A stretch of 64,000 bases of DNA, taken from assembly GCA_028752905.1 (NCBI GenBank), contig JAQNBH010000010.1:24240244-24304243 (forward strand). Reading direction: 5' to 3'. A program made the translations under genes and the position numbers. Shown here in pieces: positions 1 to 10,387 of this stretch. Below the pieces are notes generated by a model. The model did no database searches, was not told where the DNA came from, and saw only the letters and a list, made by a program, of their open reading frames with translations. Each line of letters starts with the position of its first letter. The first letter of the stretch is position 1. The DNA is from Cladorhizidae sp. MBARI D1340-BT2 (lineage: Eukaryota; Porifera; Demospongiae; Poecilosclerida; Cladorhizidae).

Positions 1-1621
1 AGCAGAGTTCGCGGAGCTGGATCTGCCGACCCTGAAGAAGAAGAGATCTAATCTGCTACGTAGCACCACGCGGTGTGATACCTATCTTAGGGAGTTGCAG
101 ACGAAGCCTACCAAAGAGCTAGATGCCAAAGGGATTTCAGTACGTCGACACAAGCTGCTGCAGGACACGGTCACTGCAGATGTGGTCCATGACGCCATCG
201 TCAGCTTTCTGAAGGAAGTGGACATCGACGGAGAAGAAGCCGACTACTCTGTAGAAAGCACGCGGATGATCACGCTAGGGTCAGCCCTGGTGGCAGAAGA
301 AGAGGCAGCTAGACTCTACAGACGTTGCCGAACAATCAGACGGTCCATGGACTCCTTGGCAGACCTGCCCAAACTCGACGGATGCCACGTAGCCCCCACA
401 CTTTGGGACTTGCAAGAGAAATTGTCTGAGATGCAAGAATCAGCAGACACAATCTCCAGTCGCCCAGAAGTGATGGACGGCATCCAAGCACTCATCAGGG
501 ACCTACGTGGTCTACAACTCAGACACGGCGAGGACACTGCACCCTCAGCCCCAGTCTCCAGTTCCAAACCCAAAGGAATGTCTAAGTTTGACAGACTACC
601 TCGTATGCCATTGCCCGACTTCGATGGCACAGCCGTGGGCTGGCATCCTTTTTGGGAGAAATTCAGGAACACGCTTTCCAAAGACGACGGTCTCACAGAC
701 GTCGACCGATTGGCATTTCTCAACATGACGGTCAAGACAGAGGAAGCGAAACTCATCATCGAGTCGGTCACAAGATCTGGACCACACTTTGATGCAGCGA
801 TCAAAGCTCTTCAGGATCGCTACGATCAGCCGAGACAGACTAGTAGAACCTCTTTGCAAGCTGTTCTCAAGCACACTATTGATCTCACCTCAGAAGGGAT
901 CAGCAAGACCATCTCATTATTTCAGACATCAATAGCTGTTCTCAAGGAATGTACAGATGCCACACTGGACACACTGTATACACTCATCCTTGAACTCATC
1001 ATGCCGCCCAAGCTATTTCAGGACTGGACGGAATACTCTAGCAAGCACAAGAAGACTCCTACGTTTGAGGATGTTGCAGAGTATCTTCGCAGGTATCAGA
1101 TGAGATTCTACGGGAGAACAGATGCTGTAAAATCACCCGCCACACAGACTCCTGCTACCAAGCCACCTGCGGTCGCCCAACAGAGGAAGCCTTGGAAGCC
1201 ACCAGTTTTGCATCAGAGCAGCAAGGACTGTGCACTGTGCCACGACAGGCCTCACCCTCTCTACATGTGCGAGACGTTCCGGGCCAAAGGAGTGGAGGAC
1301 AAAAACAGCACAGCCTCTAGGCTGAAGGTTTGCACGAATTGTCTGTCTCTAAACCATCTTGCTCGTGATTGTTCTAGCAACAGATCCTGCAGAGACTGTG
1401 GGAAAAGACACCATACCCTACTGCATCGTCGCAAGCAGAATTCCCCAACCGAAGGCCAGCCTCCTAGTGCACCTCCCGCCACCAATGCTCACGTTACACC
1501 AGCATGCTACACAGTACATTCTAAGCAGCAGGCACTCATCAGTACTTGCTGGGTCGTTGTAGAGTCCGGAGGACACAGACGCTCAGCCAGGGCTCTCATC
1601 GACAGTGGCTCTCATTTGTGA
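1..1621 (+). pseudogene. BEL/Pao Gag-like region (DUF1759) with zinc knuckles, into protease
   Basis: The reading frame is open from before base 95 to a stop at 1619-1621. The central part (about 590-1130) has the DUF1759-type signature with LPDFDGTAVGWHPFWEKF. Cysteine/histidine clusters follow at about 1228-1430: CALCHDRPHPLYMC, CTNCLSLNHLARDC and CRDCGKRHH, which are nucleic-acid-binding zinc knuckles. The last residues, ALIDSGSHL, are the D-S/T-G active-site motif of the retropepsin-like protease. The stop directly after it is a lesion, since protease sequence resumes in another frame. The true start lies left of the window, so the apparent start near base 95 is only where the visible frame has a possible initiator. 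Confidence 0.85.
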
Positions 1622-3040
1622 CATTCATGACGTCAAAGCTGGCTCAATCTCTGAAAGTACGCAAATTGAAGGAGACTACCAGCCTGGTTGGTATATCCCA
1701 GATCGAGGCTCCGAGCTGTCACTATAAGGCAGACTTGGCACTCATTCCACCTGGACGTCTTGCAGTGGACTGCCGTGCTGTGATAATCAACAACATCACT
1801 GGTGACTTGCCAGGAATGCAGCTGCACGGAGTTCGCGAGAAGCCATTCATTAAAAACCTTGAGTTGGCAGATCCACACTTTGATAGACCTGGTCGTATCG
1901 ATATGCTCATCGGGTCAGATTATGTGGATACCATCATGCTACGAGGTAAACACTCATCATCAGATGGGATGCTCATGCTCTCGAGACCACATTCGGATGG
2001 ATCATACGCGGCAGATGCTACCCAGACCAACCTACAACTGAACATCCACCTTGTCTGCACGTCAATACTGCAGACCCAACAACCGACGAACTGCTAGCAG
2101 CTCTCTGGCAAGTGGAAGAACCACCCAGTGAACCAGACCACACCTCAGAGGAGGAGCAGCAGGCAGTGCAGCACTTCAAGACCACTCACTCCCGAACTGA
2201 GGAGGGTAGATACATTGTCAATTTACCACGCAGATCTATTTCTCTCCCTTTAGGCTGCTCCCGAGGTCAGACAGTGAAACGCTTTCACGCCAACAAGAGA
2301 TCTCTGGTGCAGTTTGGCAACTTCACTAACGCCTTGCTAGAGTACCAGGCCATGGGTCACGCTGAACCAGTGCCTGAAGAAGACTTGCGTAAACTTGAGT
2401 CGGAAACTTACTATCTACCAGCTCACGGGGTCACGAAAAAGTCCAGCACGACAACCAAACTACGAGTCGTCTTCGACGCATCTGCTAGGACTTCAACAGG
2501 AATCTCTCTCAACCAGATACTTCTGCCAGGTCCCAATCTATACCCCTTGTTAACCAATGTTGTTCTGTCGTTCAGGTCCCACTCCATAGGCATGACGGCA
2601 GACATTTCTAAAATGTTTCGAGAGATCCAGATACATCCAGATGATCGAGACTTACACCGTTTCCTACAGCCATCTTGTTGCGGGGAGGGACTCACGGAGA
2701 TGAGGATGAAAAGACTCACTTTCGGAATCACATCGTCACCCTTCCTGGCTACACAGGTGTTGCGCCAGACAGCATCTGACCATCAGGCAGAACATCCAAG
2801 AGCAGCCGACATAGTGCTGAACCACTTCTACGTGGACGACTGCTTAACGGGTGCCAGCACCATCGAAGAGGCAGTAGAGATTCGGGAGGAGCTGAACGCA
2901 CTACTCGATCACGCCTGCATGAGGCTGAGAAAGTGGAGGTCCAGCTCTCCAGAACTACTTCAGTCCGTACCAGAGGAAATGAGAGAAGAGGAGAACCTGC
3001 AGCTCTTCTCGCCCCCTGCCGAGTGCCACAAGGCCTTGGG
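1622..3040 (+). pseudogene. BEL/Pao Pol 5' part: protease remainder and reverse transcriptase
   Basis: Two frames carry one protein. About 1622-2045 codes for the rest of the DUF1758 protease (RIDMLIGSDYVDTIM at about 1894). After a one-base shift near 2045 the reading continues to 3040. Reverse transcriptase motifs are clear: LRVVFDASA (about 2460), MTADISKMFREIQI (about 2593) with the first catalytic Asp, and FYVDDC with the YVDD box at 2829-2840. Coding stops abruptly inside the word for HKALG where the hAT insertion begins, and the same protein picks up at 6496. No function is expected from this copy. Confidence 0.88.
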
Positions 3041-3210
3041 CAGGGGTGTATTTAGGGGGGGGCGGGGGGGGGGGGGGGCATTCGCCCCCCCTTGTATCAT
3101 TCTCGCCCCCCCCCTTGAAATTAGAGATATTTTTTTAAATAATGTCAAGAAAGGTGTAATACAAGAAAGGTGTAATAAGCTTATGATATCAGGTTCAAAT
3201 GATAGGAATG

Positions 3211-5396
3211 TCAAACTGAGGTTCTTCTTGGTTTTCTCTGCCATACGTCCACAATCTCTTCAAGGTCGCTCTCAGAGAGTACTTCTGGTGCCTCTATAGC
3301 AATCCTCATAAGGTGAGAAAGGCTGCAGTCACTTAGAGAATTACGCAAACGAGTCTTGATCATCTTCATCTGTGAGAAGCTTCTCTCCACAGAAGCAGTA
3401 GAAACTGGAATCGATAAGCAGATGGAGGCAATCTTGTGCAAATTGGGAAACATGGCCTTGAGCATGTCGTTTGAAACAAGTTCTTTCAGCTGTGATGCAG
3501 TAGTATCCCGTGGTTGCTTGACTAACAGCTGGCGGAATGTTTTCCACTCTGTAAGTATTTCAGTGGAAATCATGGCTGTCTTCACTGTTTCTTCTCCATC
3601 CAATGTTTCTGCATCTCTATCTTCTCCGTAGTGAGCAATCAGTTTCTCAACAGACGTGTCTCCATAAGTGGGAAAAGATACTGAATCTGGTTTTGGAACT
3701 TTCCGTGGATCGAATATAGACAATGCTGATACAACAGCGTTGGATGAAGAAAATCGGCTTGTTATGTTGGCCTTTAAATCAGCAACAAAAGGCTTACCAA
3801 CAACATTCTGGAACGAAAGTATTTTATCAGCGTCAATAGACACCTTTGTAGATGACTTCAAGTCTTCAACGTTTTCAAGAAGCTCCAACACCCAGTTCGC
3901 TCCAGGCAAAACTGCATCATCCAAGGATTTAACAGTAGCATCAACAAGGAATGATATCAACGAGAGGTCAAGCTGCTCTGCCTGAAGTGCTTTGCTGAGC
4001 TTGGCTACTTGTGGTAGAGTGAAATCAAGCAAATATATAGCTGCAATCGTAGACAATTTGCAGAGGGCACCATGGATTCCAAGAGCTTCTGGCTCGTGGG
4101 ACGTCTCGTAGATGTTCCCAATGGTGATTACAATTGCAGAATAACTTGCTTTGACAGCTTTGACACACCTTTCATGTGCCAGCCAGCGTGTGTCAGATGG
4201 CTTGATCACTTTCATTTCTGGAAGTTCAAGAACGTGCTGTACCTCCTTCAGACACTCTGCTCGCTTGGGGGAATTGCGAAAATGCTTCCAAAGAGTAGTC
4301 AATGTTCTGTAAACATGAGCAATTCCAGGAGTTTTATTGGCAGCTTGCACACAAGCCAACTGCAGTAAGTGACAGTGGCAGTGTATAAACAGAGCGTGAG
4401 GAGTATGTTTCTTGATACGTGCCTGAACCCCGGTCTTTCGTCCAGAAAAAGTTGCAGCTCCATCAAATCCCAATCCAACTATTCTTCCGACTTGTAGACC
4501 TTTCTTCTTTAAACAATCGATGAGATTAGAATAGATGGTCTCTGCATCAGCCTTCTTCAATGGAATAAGCTCCAGAAAGCACTCTACTGGTACACCATCT
4601 TCCTCCCAGCGGCAAAACACAGACAATTCTTCTACGTTGGTGACATCTGTGCACTCATCTGCCATGAGGCTGTACATAGGTGCCTTTTGAAGTCGCTTCA
4701 GAATCGACTCCTCCACCCATGTCCCCAATGATTCGATGAATTCAACCACAGCCACTCTTGATGTGTACACAGCATTTCTTGGTGCAGTTTCTAAGAATTG
4801 CTTCAAATGTTGGCTGCCACATCGAACCACCACGTCAACCAGCTTCTCAAATTTTGTCAAATGTGCAACTTGTTCTTTCGTAAGAAAATGAGTGAGTAGG
4901 ATCAGGCACTTCACTGCAGCTTTGTTCTGAGCTCTTTTGCGAGCTAAAACATTCTGGAGTTGCTGTACAACTGTTCCACCTTTGGCTGCTCCTTTAGCTG
5001 CAAAAAGAGCTTGAGTTGCATGGATATGGAAGTCACTTCTCGCATGAGCTTTCATTTTTTCAACAGCTTTCTTCCAATTTCTGCAAGGTTGTGTGACCCA
5101 CACTCCTCCAGTACGCTGCAGACCAGATTGCTTGCAAACCTTGCAAAAGGCACCATCGCTATCCTCGTCATAATAGAGCCAACTGAAATCTTTCTCCCAG
5201 CTCTTAGAGTATTTTCTCTTCGTGGATACAGAAGAGCGGTGTTTGTTTTGCTTGCTTTTCTTTGAAGGTGGAGGACTAAGGCTAGGACTAGATGCCTCGA
5301 CATGCTCAGAGCTTTCTGTTCTGCTATCTTCGCTATCGCTGCTATTAGCAGAGAAGAGGCTTGAGAAGTACTTGCAAAGTATGAGCGAATATCCAT
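3211..5396 (-). pseudogene. hAT-family transposase (TTF zinc finger / DUF4371 type), one N-terminal frameshift
   Basis: A frame of over 630 codons runs on the minus strand and ends at 3211. Upstream of the first start-like codon (5103) the same frame stays open to about 5390. There it codes for a TTF/BED-like zinc finger (FCKVCKQSG at about 5135-5150) after a Ser/Asp-rich linker. hAT catalytic signatures are present: YSLMADECTD with the first Asp, GLGFDGAATFSG, SDTRWLAHERC, and near the C-terminus the dimerisation block with STASVERSFS, whose Glu is the third acidic residue. The natural N-terminus, MDIRSYF at 5396, is in a neighbouring frame, so one indel between about 5300 and 5390 has broken the gene. 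The family is the ZMYM/ZNF862-like hAT group. Apart from the frameshift the catalytic core looks intact. Confidence 0.88.
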
Positions 5397-5439
5397 ATTA
5401 ATATGAAGAGAAATCAGCTAGTAAGGTTTCTTTTATAGA

Positions 5440-5815
5440 GACTTTAAGACCATGACATAATGGACTGAGTTAAAAATACTGAGAGAGAGTGGGAAAGAAG
5501 GAGGGAACTGAAGAAGTGACAAACCTACAAAGGAGAACACGTGGTGGTGTGTGATGACTTTAAGACCATGACATAATGGACTGAGTTAAAAATACTGAGA
5601 GAGAGTGGGAAAGAAGGAGGGAACTGAAGAAGTGACAAACCTACAAAGGAGAACACGTGGTGGCGTGTGATGACATCATGTCTAAGATTAGACTTGAAGA
5701 CCATGACATAATGGACTGAGTTAAAAATACTGAGAGAGAGGGAGTGGGAAAGAAGGAGAAACAAAAGAAGTGACAAACCTACAAAGGAGAGCACGTGGTG
5801 GTGTGTGATGTCATC
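5440..5815. repeat. Tandem repeat, three copies of about 116-135 bp, inside the hAT element
   Basis: Each copy starts with agacctt/ctttaagaccatgacat and ends around the acacgtggtggtgtgtgatg word. Copies start at about 5440, 5556 and 5691. The array lies just 5' of the transposase start, where the transposon promoter should be. Sub-terminal repeats of this kind can be transposase-binding sites, though that is only an inference here. Confidence 0.85.
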
Positions 5816-6495
5816 GTGTCATGACACATGCTCTCCTTTTTCCAAGCAGCTACAATATCATGAGAAATATATACAGTCTAGCCATAGTTCGGTATAGCAT
5901 AATGCCATTGGTAGTCAGTCAAAATAGCTATCCTCAGACATTGTAAAAGCAAAAAAAAATATGGGGGGATCTTCCCCCCAGACCCCCCTTTTACGACTTA
6001 TGAACATGTTAAGAAAATATTAACAAAAATTAGGGCACCAAGTGACCAACCATTTCCACCCCCCCCCCCCCCCCCCTAGAGAACCCCCCTAGAGAACTAG
6101 AGAAAAATTGTGTATGAAACCTGTTGTCCATGATTTTGTAAGAAAATGCATGGAATGCAACATAATTCGATTTCACAAAAGCCCACCTCCATTATACGAG
6201 TGACAAGTGACTATATCTAATCTATATATGCTGATTGCCGTAGCATGCAACTTCAGCAAATATTTAAGATGGAATGTTGTACTAAAGATTTTAGAAAAAG
6301 TGCATGCCATCATAAGTAGCAGCTATATATACAGTTAGTACTGCAAAAATACCTGTGGGTAAAACACTTTCGTACTCCACGCGGAAGCCCAGGGTGCACG
6401 TCCCCTTTCCGCACCATCCAGGCTCTCCGCCCCCCCCTTATTTTTCCATATCTCAAGTTTGCCCCCCCTTGGCAAAATTTCTGTATACAACCCTG
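5816..6495. other. Non-coding 5' part of the hAT element
   Basis: No reading frame is recognised. The stretch has a palindromic ggggggatcttcccccc word near 5964, a C homopolymer near 6060, AT-rich sequence, and finally the C-rich sub-terminal tract and terminal inverted repeat ending at 6495. Confidence 0.6.
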
Positions 6496-8888
6496 CTTGG
6501 GGGTCCACTGGAATACTCAAACGGACACACTTCATGTCGCTACTCCAGTGCTCACTCCCGAGGATCGACCCACCAAGAGGAAGATTGCATCAGATGTCGC
6601 AAGAACGTTCGACCTCATGGGATGGTTCGCCCCAAGCACCATCTTGGTGAAAGTCCTACTACAACGTTCGTGGAAGCTCAAGCTAGGATGGGACGACCCA
6701 GTTCCAGAATCCATTGCACAGGAGTGGAGAAAGTGGAGGCAAGATCTACACATCATCACTGAGCACCCTATCCAGAGACATCACTTGGAGAAGAGGAAGA
6801 CGGTCAGAAGCATGCAGCTGCACGGCTTCAGTGATGCCTCAGAAGCGTCATATGCTGGAGTTGTGTATCTTTGAGTCTTGTACACTGACACGACCGTTTC
6901 AACAGCTCTACTCTATGCTAAGACGAAGGTGGCACCCCTCGCTGGGGCTACTATACCGAGGCTAGAGCTCTTAGGAGCAAACATTCTCAGTAAGTTACTC
7001 AGTATACTGTTGCTAACGTGTTGCATATCCCACCTGCAGACATCTTCGCATGGAGTGACTCAACCATCACCCTCTGCTGGCTACATGAGCCTCCGGGGAA
7101 GGGGATGCTCTATGAGCACAACAGAGTGAGAGAAACTGTTCAGAGAGTGCCTGCCGAACACTGGAGACACGTACCCACACTCTGCAACCCGGCTGACGTG
7201 GCTTCTCGGGGCGCTATTCCTAGGGTCCTTGTAGACTTCAGGCTCTGGTGGGAAGGTCCCACTTGGCTCCGCCTCGCGCCATCAGAATGGCCGTGTAGGA
7301 CAGACTGGAAGAAACAGAGAGTCAAGTCAGAAGAACCACCTACTGTCCTGATTGCCATCCCACTGATAGACCTTACAGAGGCCTTCTCGTCATATGCGAA
7401 CCTCAAGCGCATTTTGTGCTGGTGTACCCGCTTCATCAACAACTGCAAGACGCCAGCAGCGGAGAGACTTCTCTCATGCAGACTATCACTATCCGAACTT
7501 CAGAGGACGGAGGAGATGTTGCTCAAGCTCAGCCAAGGACGATCCTTCAGATCCGATCTCGATGCACTGCAAGCAGGCGGAGTCGTCTCACGAAAAAGCA
7601 CCCTTCTGCATCTATGCCCATACTTGGATGAAAAGGGACTCATCAGAGTGGGAGGCAGGATCGAGAGATCATCAGCCACTGCCAGTCAGAAACACCCAGT
7701 GATTCTTCACCGGTCTGACCGGTTTGCTAAGTTGCTGTGTACACAAATACACATTGACAACCTGCATGTTGGCCCTACGGCTTTACTTGCTATTGTTTCT
7801 TTGAGATTTCACATCATAGGTCTAAAACACCTCGTCAAGGGAGTGTCCAGGGCTTGTGTGCGCTGCAAGAAGGCGTATGCAAAGACCACCTCACAGAGGA
7901 TGGGACAGCTACCACCTTGTCGTGTGACTCCATCTACACCGTTCCACCACACTGGAGCAGACTTCGCTGGGCCTCTCATGGTCAGGCGCGGATTCACTCG
8001 CTCCAGAGTCATAGAGAAGGTCTACATTTGCATATTCGTGTGCATGGCCACTAAAGCAGTCCACCTAGAAGTGGTCAGAGACCTCACCACTGAAGGATTT
8101 CTATCTGCACTCCGATGTTTCATCGCAAGGAGAGGCTATCCATTTACTTTTACTACAGACAACGGGAGCAACTTCGTTGGTGCTCAACGCGAGCTCCAAG
8201 GGATCTACCAACTCATCCAGTCACCAGTCACTCAAGAAGCACTGGATCGATTCTGCACCACCAATAACATGCAGTGGAAGCATATAGGTCGCCTCACTTT
8301 GGGGGACTCTGGGAAGCGGCCGTGAAGAGCATGAAGCTCCTAATGGGTCAAGATCATTGGACCACAAACTCTTATGATGGGGACGACTTGTATGCAGTCA
8401 CAGTAGAGATTGAAGCAGCCTTGAACAGCAGGCCACTCATTCCGCTCGATTCTGCACCGGCAGACGGAGTGGAAGTGCTCACCCCAGGACATTTCTTGGT
8501 GGGAAAAGCACTGAAGTCTTGCCCAGTCTCAGACTTCTCCAACCGCAATCTCAACCGACTCACCCGATGGGATCTACAACAACGACTCTCAGCAGATCTA
8601 TGGCAAAGGTGGAGCAAGGAATACATCTCCTCTCTGCAAGCCATTCGACGTTGGAAACACCCTCAGCATTCGATCCGTACCGGCGATATCGTGCTAATCA
8701 AAGACACCGACTTGTTCACACGCAGCTGGCCACTGGCAAGAGTAACTCAGGTCCACGCAGGAGATGACGGACTTGTCAGAGTTGCTACTGTCAGGACAAG
8801 CAAAGGCACCTTCAAAAGGGCAGTTCACAAGCTAGTTCTACTGCTGGAGGATGAAGAGGATCTTCTCTCTCTGGCCCCCCCAGGATGA
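6496..8888 (+). pseudogene. BEL/Pao Pol 3' part: RNase H region, integrase and DUF5641 end
   Basis: Directly after the hAT element the pol protein resumes with VHWNTQTDTL. A stop at 6872-6874 follows LHGFSDASEASYAG, the RNase H-like start, and the frame shifts near 7000. From 7018 to about 8285 comes the integrase: an H2C2-type zinc-binding part (HIDNLHVGPTALLA through CVRCKKAYA), then the core with GADFAGP (first Asp) and TDNGSNFVGA (second Asp). A frameshift near 8285 precedes HFGGLWEAAVKS (catalytic Glu) and the DUF5641-like tail ending at 8888. All three catalytic acids survive, but the reading frame does not. Confidence 0.9.
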
Positions 8889-8937
8889 TCGGGCTCTGGC
8901 CTCTATGGAGCAGCTACGCCTCCACGGGAGGATTAAT

Positions 8938-9394
8938 TGTTATTCGCGCATGCACACTCCTTATCTCAGTTATACATTCTCGGCTCAGATATTATTAGTT
9001 TCGAATGAGCATGCTCACTAACTTTTTCTGTTGCCTGGTAATATTATTATCATCTCTTTGTATCTCTTAACTTACAACAAATTAAGTCTGCTATCCAGCC
9101 TAGCAGGGTAGTAGCGACTAGGACACATCCCGACTGCCGGAAAGTGTTATTTCAAGAGGCTTCGGCCGTTTCAGACTAGGCAGAGATTTACGCCCTCTGC
9201 TGAAGCCTAGAGACACGGGGAGACGTGTGGTGCTATATATTTATCGGCTACACGCTCTGCTGAAGGTCTTGACAGACGAAAACTCGCAAGTGGGTCTTTC
9301 CCCGTACAGGTTGACTACGAGTACGGTTGTGCGTGGGACGCAGGAAACTCGCTTCAGGGACAACACTCTCCACAGAGCTGAGTAGTCCCGAACA
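8938..9394 (+). repeat. Probable 3' LTR of the BEL/Pao element
   Basis: About 50 bp after the pol stop, a purine-rich gggagga word (possible polypurine tract) is followed by TGTTATTCGCGC at 8938. A non-coding stretch follows that ends in CCCGAACA at 9394, just before a minisatellite. TG...CA ends fit an LTR. The 5' LTR is outside the window, so the boundaries cannot be confirmed by comparing two copies. Confidence 0.5.
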
Positions 9395-9785
9395 GTAGTC
9401 ATGCACCCAGTCAGCTAGTAATCATGAGATGATCAGCTAGTAGTCATGCACCCAGTCAGCTAGTAATCATGAGATGATCAGCTAGTAGCCATGCACCCAG
9501 TCAGCTAGTAATCATGAGATGATCAGCTAGTAGTCATGCACCCAGTCAGCTAGTAATGATTAGCTAGTAGCCATGCACCCAGTCAGCTAGTAATCATGAG
9601 ATGATCAGCTAGTAGTCATGTACCCAGTCAGCTAGTAATCATGAGATGATCAGCTAGTAGTCATGCACCCAGTCAGCTAGTAATCATGAGATGATCAGCT
9701 AGTAGTCATGCATCCAGTCAGCTAGTAATCATGAGATGATCAGCTAGTAGCCATGCACGGTAGATGATCAGCTAGTAGATGGTCA
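9395..9785. repeat. Minisatellite, unit about 45 bp, about 8 copies
   Basis: The unit is built from catgcacccagtcagctag and taatcatgagatgatcagc. Copies differ by a few substitutions, and one is truncated near 9550. The array starts immediately at the inferred LTR end. Confidence 0.92.
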
Positions 9786-10213
9786 GCTAGTAACTAGAGT
9801 TATCTAGAAGCTGATATACACATAGCTTGAAGTAGTTGACAAGCACATGATGTGTGAATGTGCTCCCATCTGAAAGTGCTCTCCAGTGAGGGCAGAGTCG
9901 AGATCAAAGTTCAATATTGTTTTATGGGACGTTAATTATTAGAAACAGGTTTGCAGTGTGTTGAAGCTTAGCACCCGAGCAATGCAGCACCTTTCATTAT
10001 ATACTGAACCATCTTAAGCTGCACACGAAACTCCAGCCTTCTGGAAATATACCACACAACACCCTTAACTCGAAGCTCAGTAGAGCCAGGCGAGATGAAA
10101 ACTATTTGTAATAATGTCCGTACAATGCACTTGCAAGATATGTCCTGTCCAATGTCTCAGACTTACTGCTAGGCTACATGTATATATCAGCTAAACCTCG
10201 CAAGAAATCTGAC
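9786..10213. other. Intronic TEX9 sequence, nothing recognised
   Basis: On the minus strand this is the start of the intron after the last visible TEX9 exon (donor at 10213). I found no further exon with a coiled-coil reading here, so the remaining TEX9 exons are probably left of the window. Confidence 0.5.
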
Positions 10214-10387
10214 CTTTCTCAGAGAGTTCAGTTGACCTTCCAAACCATCACTTTTTAGCTTGAGCTCCTCTGCACACTGTTTGTGCTTGGCTGTGTGCCC
10301 TGAGGTGGTTTGGATGGCCCTCTGGAGCTTCTTGTTCACTACTTCCAATTCTTTGATCTTGGCCTCTTGTGCTGCGATCAGTTTATC
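10214..10387 (-). CDS. TEX9: TEX9 exon 6 (coiled coil)
   Basis: Codes for 58 residues, from DKLIAAQEAKIKELEVVNKK to GLEGQLNSLRK, with heptad-like spacing of Leu/Ile. Acceptor ccccag|GAT and donor AAG|gtcaga; phase 0 at both ends, matching exon 5. The acceptor is preceded by about 350 nt of pyrimidine-rich minisatellite. Confidence 0.85.

Larger units (their letters stand above)
3041..6495. mobile_element. hAT DNA transposon inserted in the BEL/Pao pol region
   Basis: The element begins CAGGGGTGTATTTAG at 3041 and ends with the complement of CAGGGTTGTATACAG at 6495. These are typical imperfect hAT terminal inverted repeats. The flanks are gccttggg on the left and cttgggggtcc on the right. The duplicated target is cttggg, probably an 8-bp cttggggg whose left copy lost two G's. 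Removing 3041-6495 plus one duplicate restores a continuous BEL reading (HKALG followed by VHW), so the boundaries are well supported. G/C homopolymers flank both ends just inside the termini. The interior holds a transposase on the minus strand and a three-copy tandem repeat. Confidence 0.88.
1..9394 (+). mobile_element. BEL/Pao LTR retrotransposon, decayed, 5' end outside window
   Basis: Reading left to right the sequence codes for a Gag-like region with zinc knuckles, an aspartic protease, reverse transcriptase, RNase H region, zinc-binding integrase and a C-terminal domain. That order and the DUF1759/DUF1758/Peptidase_A17/DUF5641 style of protein are diagnostic of BEL/Pao, a group confined to animals. 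The 5' LTR and the start of the coding region lie left of base 1. The copy is dead: the frame is broken near 1620, near 2045, at a stop at 6872-6874, near 7000 and near 8285, and a hAT element occupies 3041-6495. It lies downstream of the last visible TEX9 exon, probably in a TEX9 intron, in opposite orientation to that gene. Confidence 0.92.
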
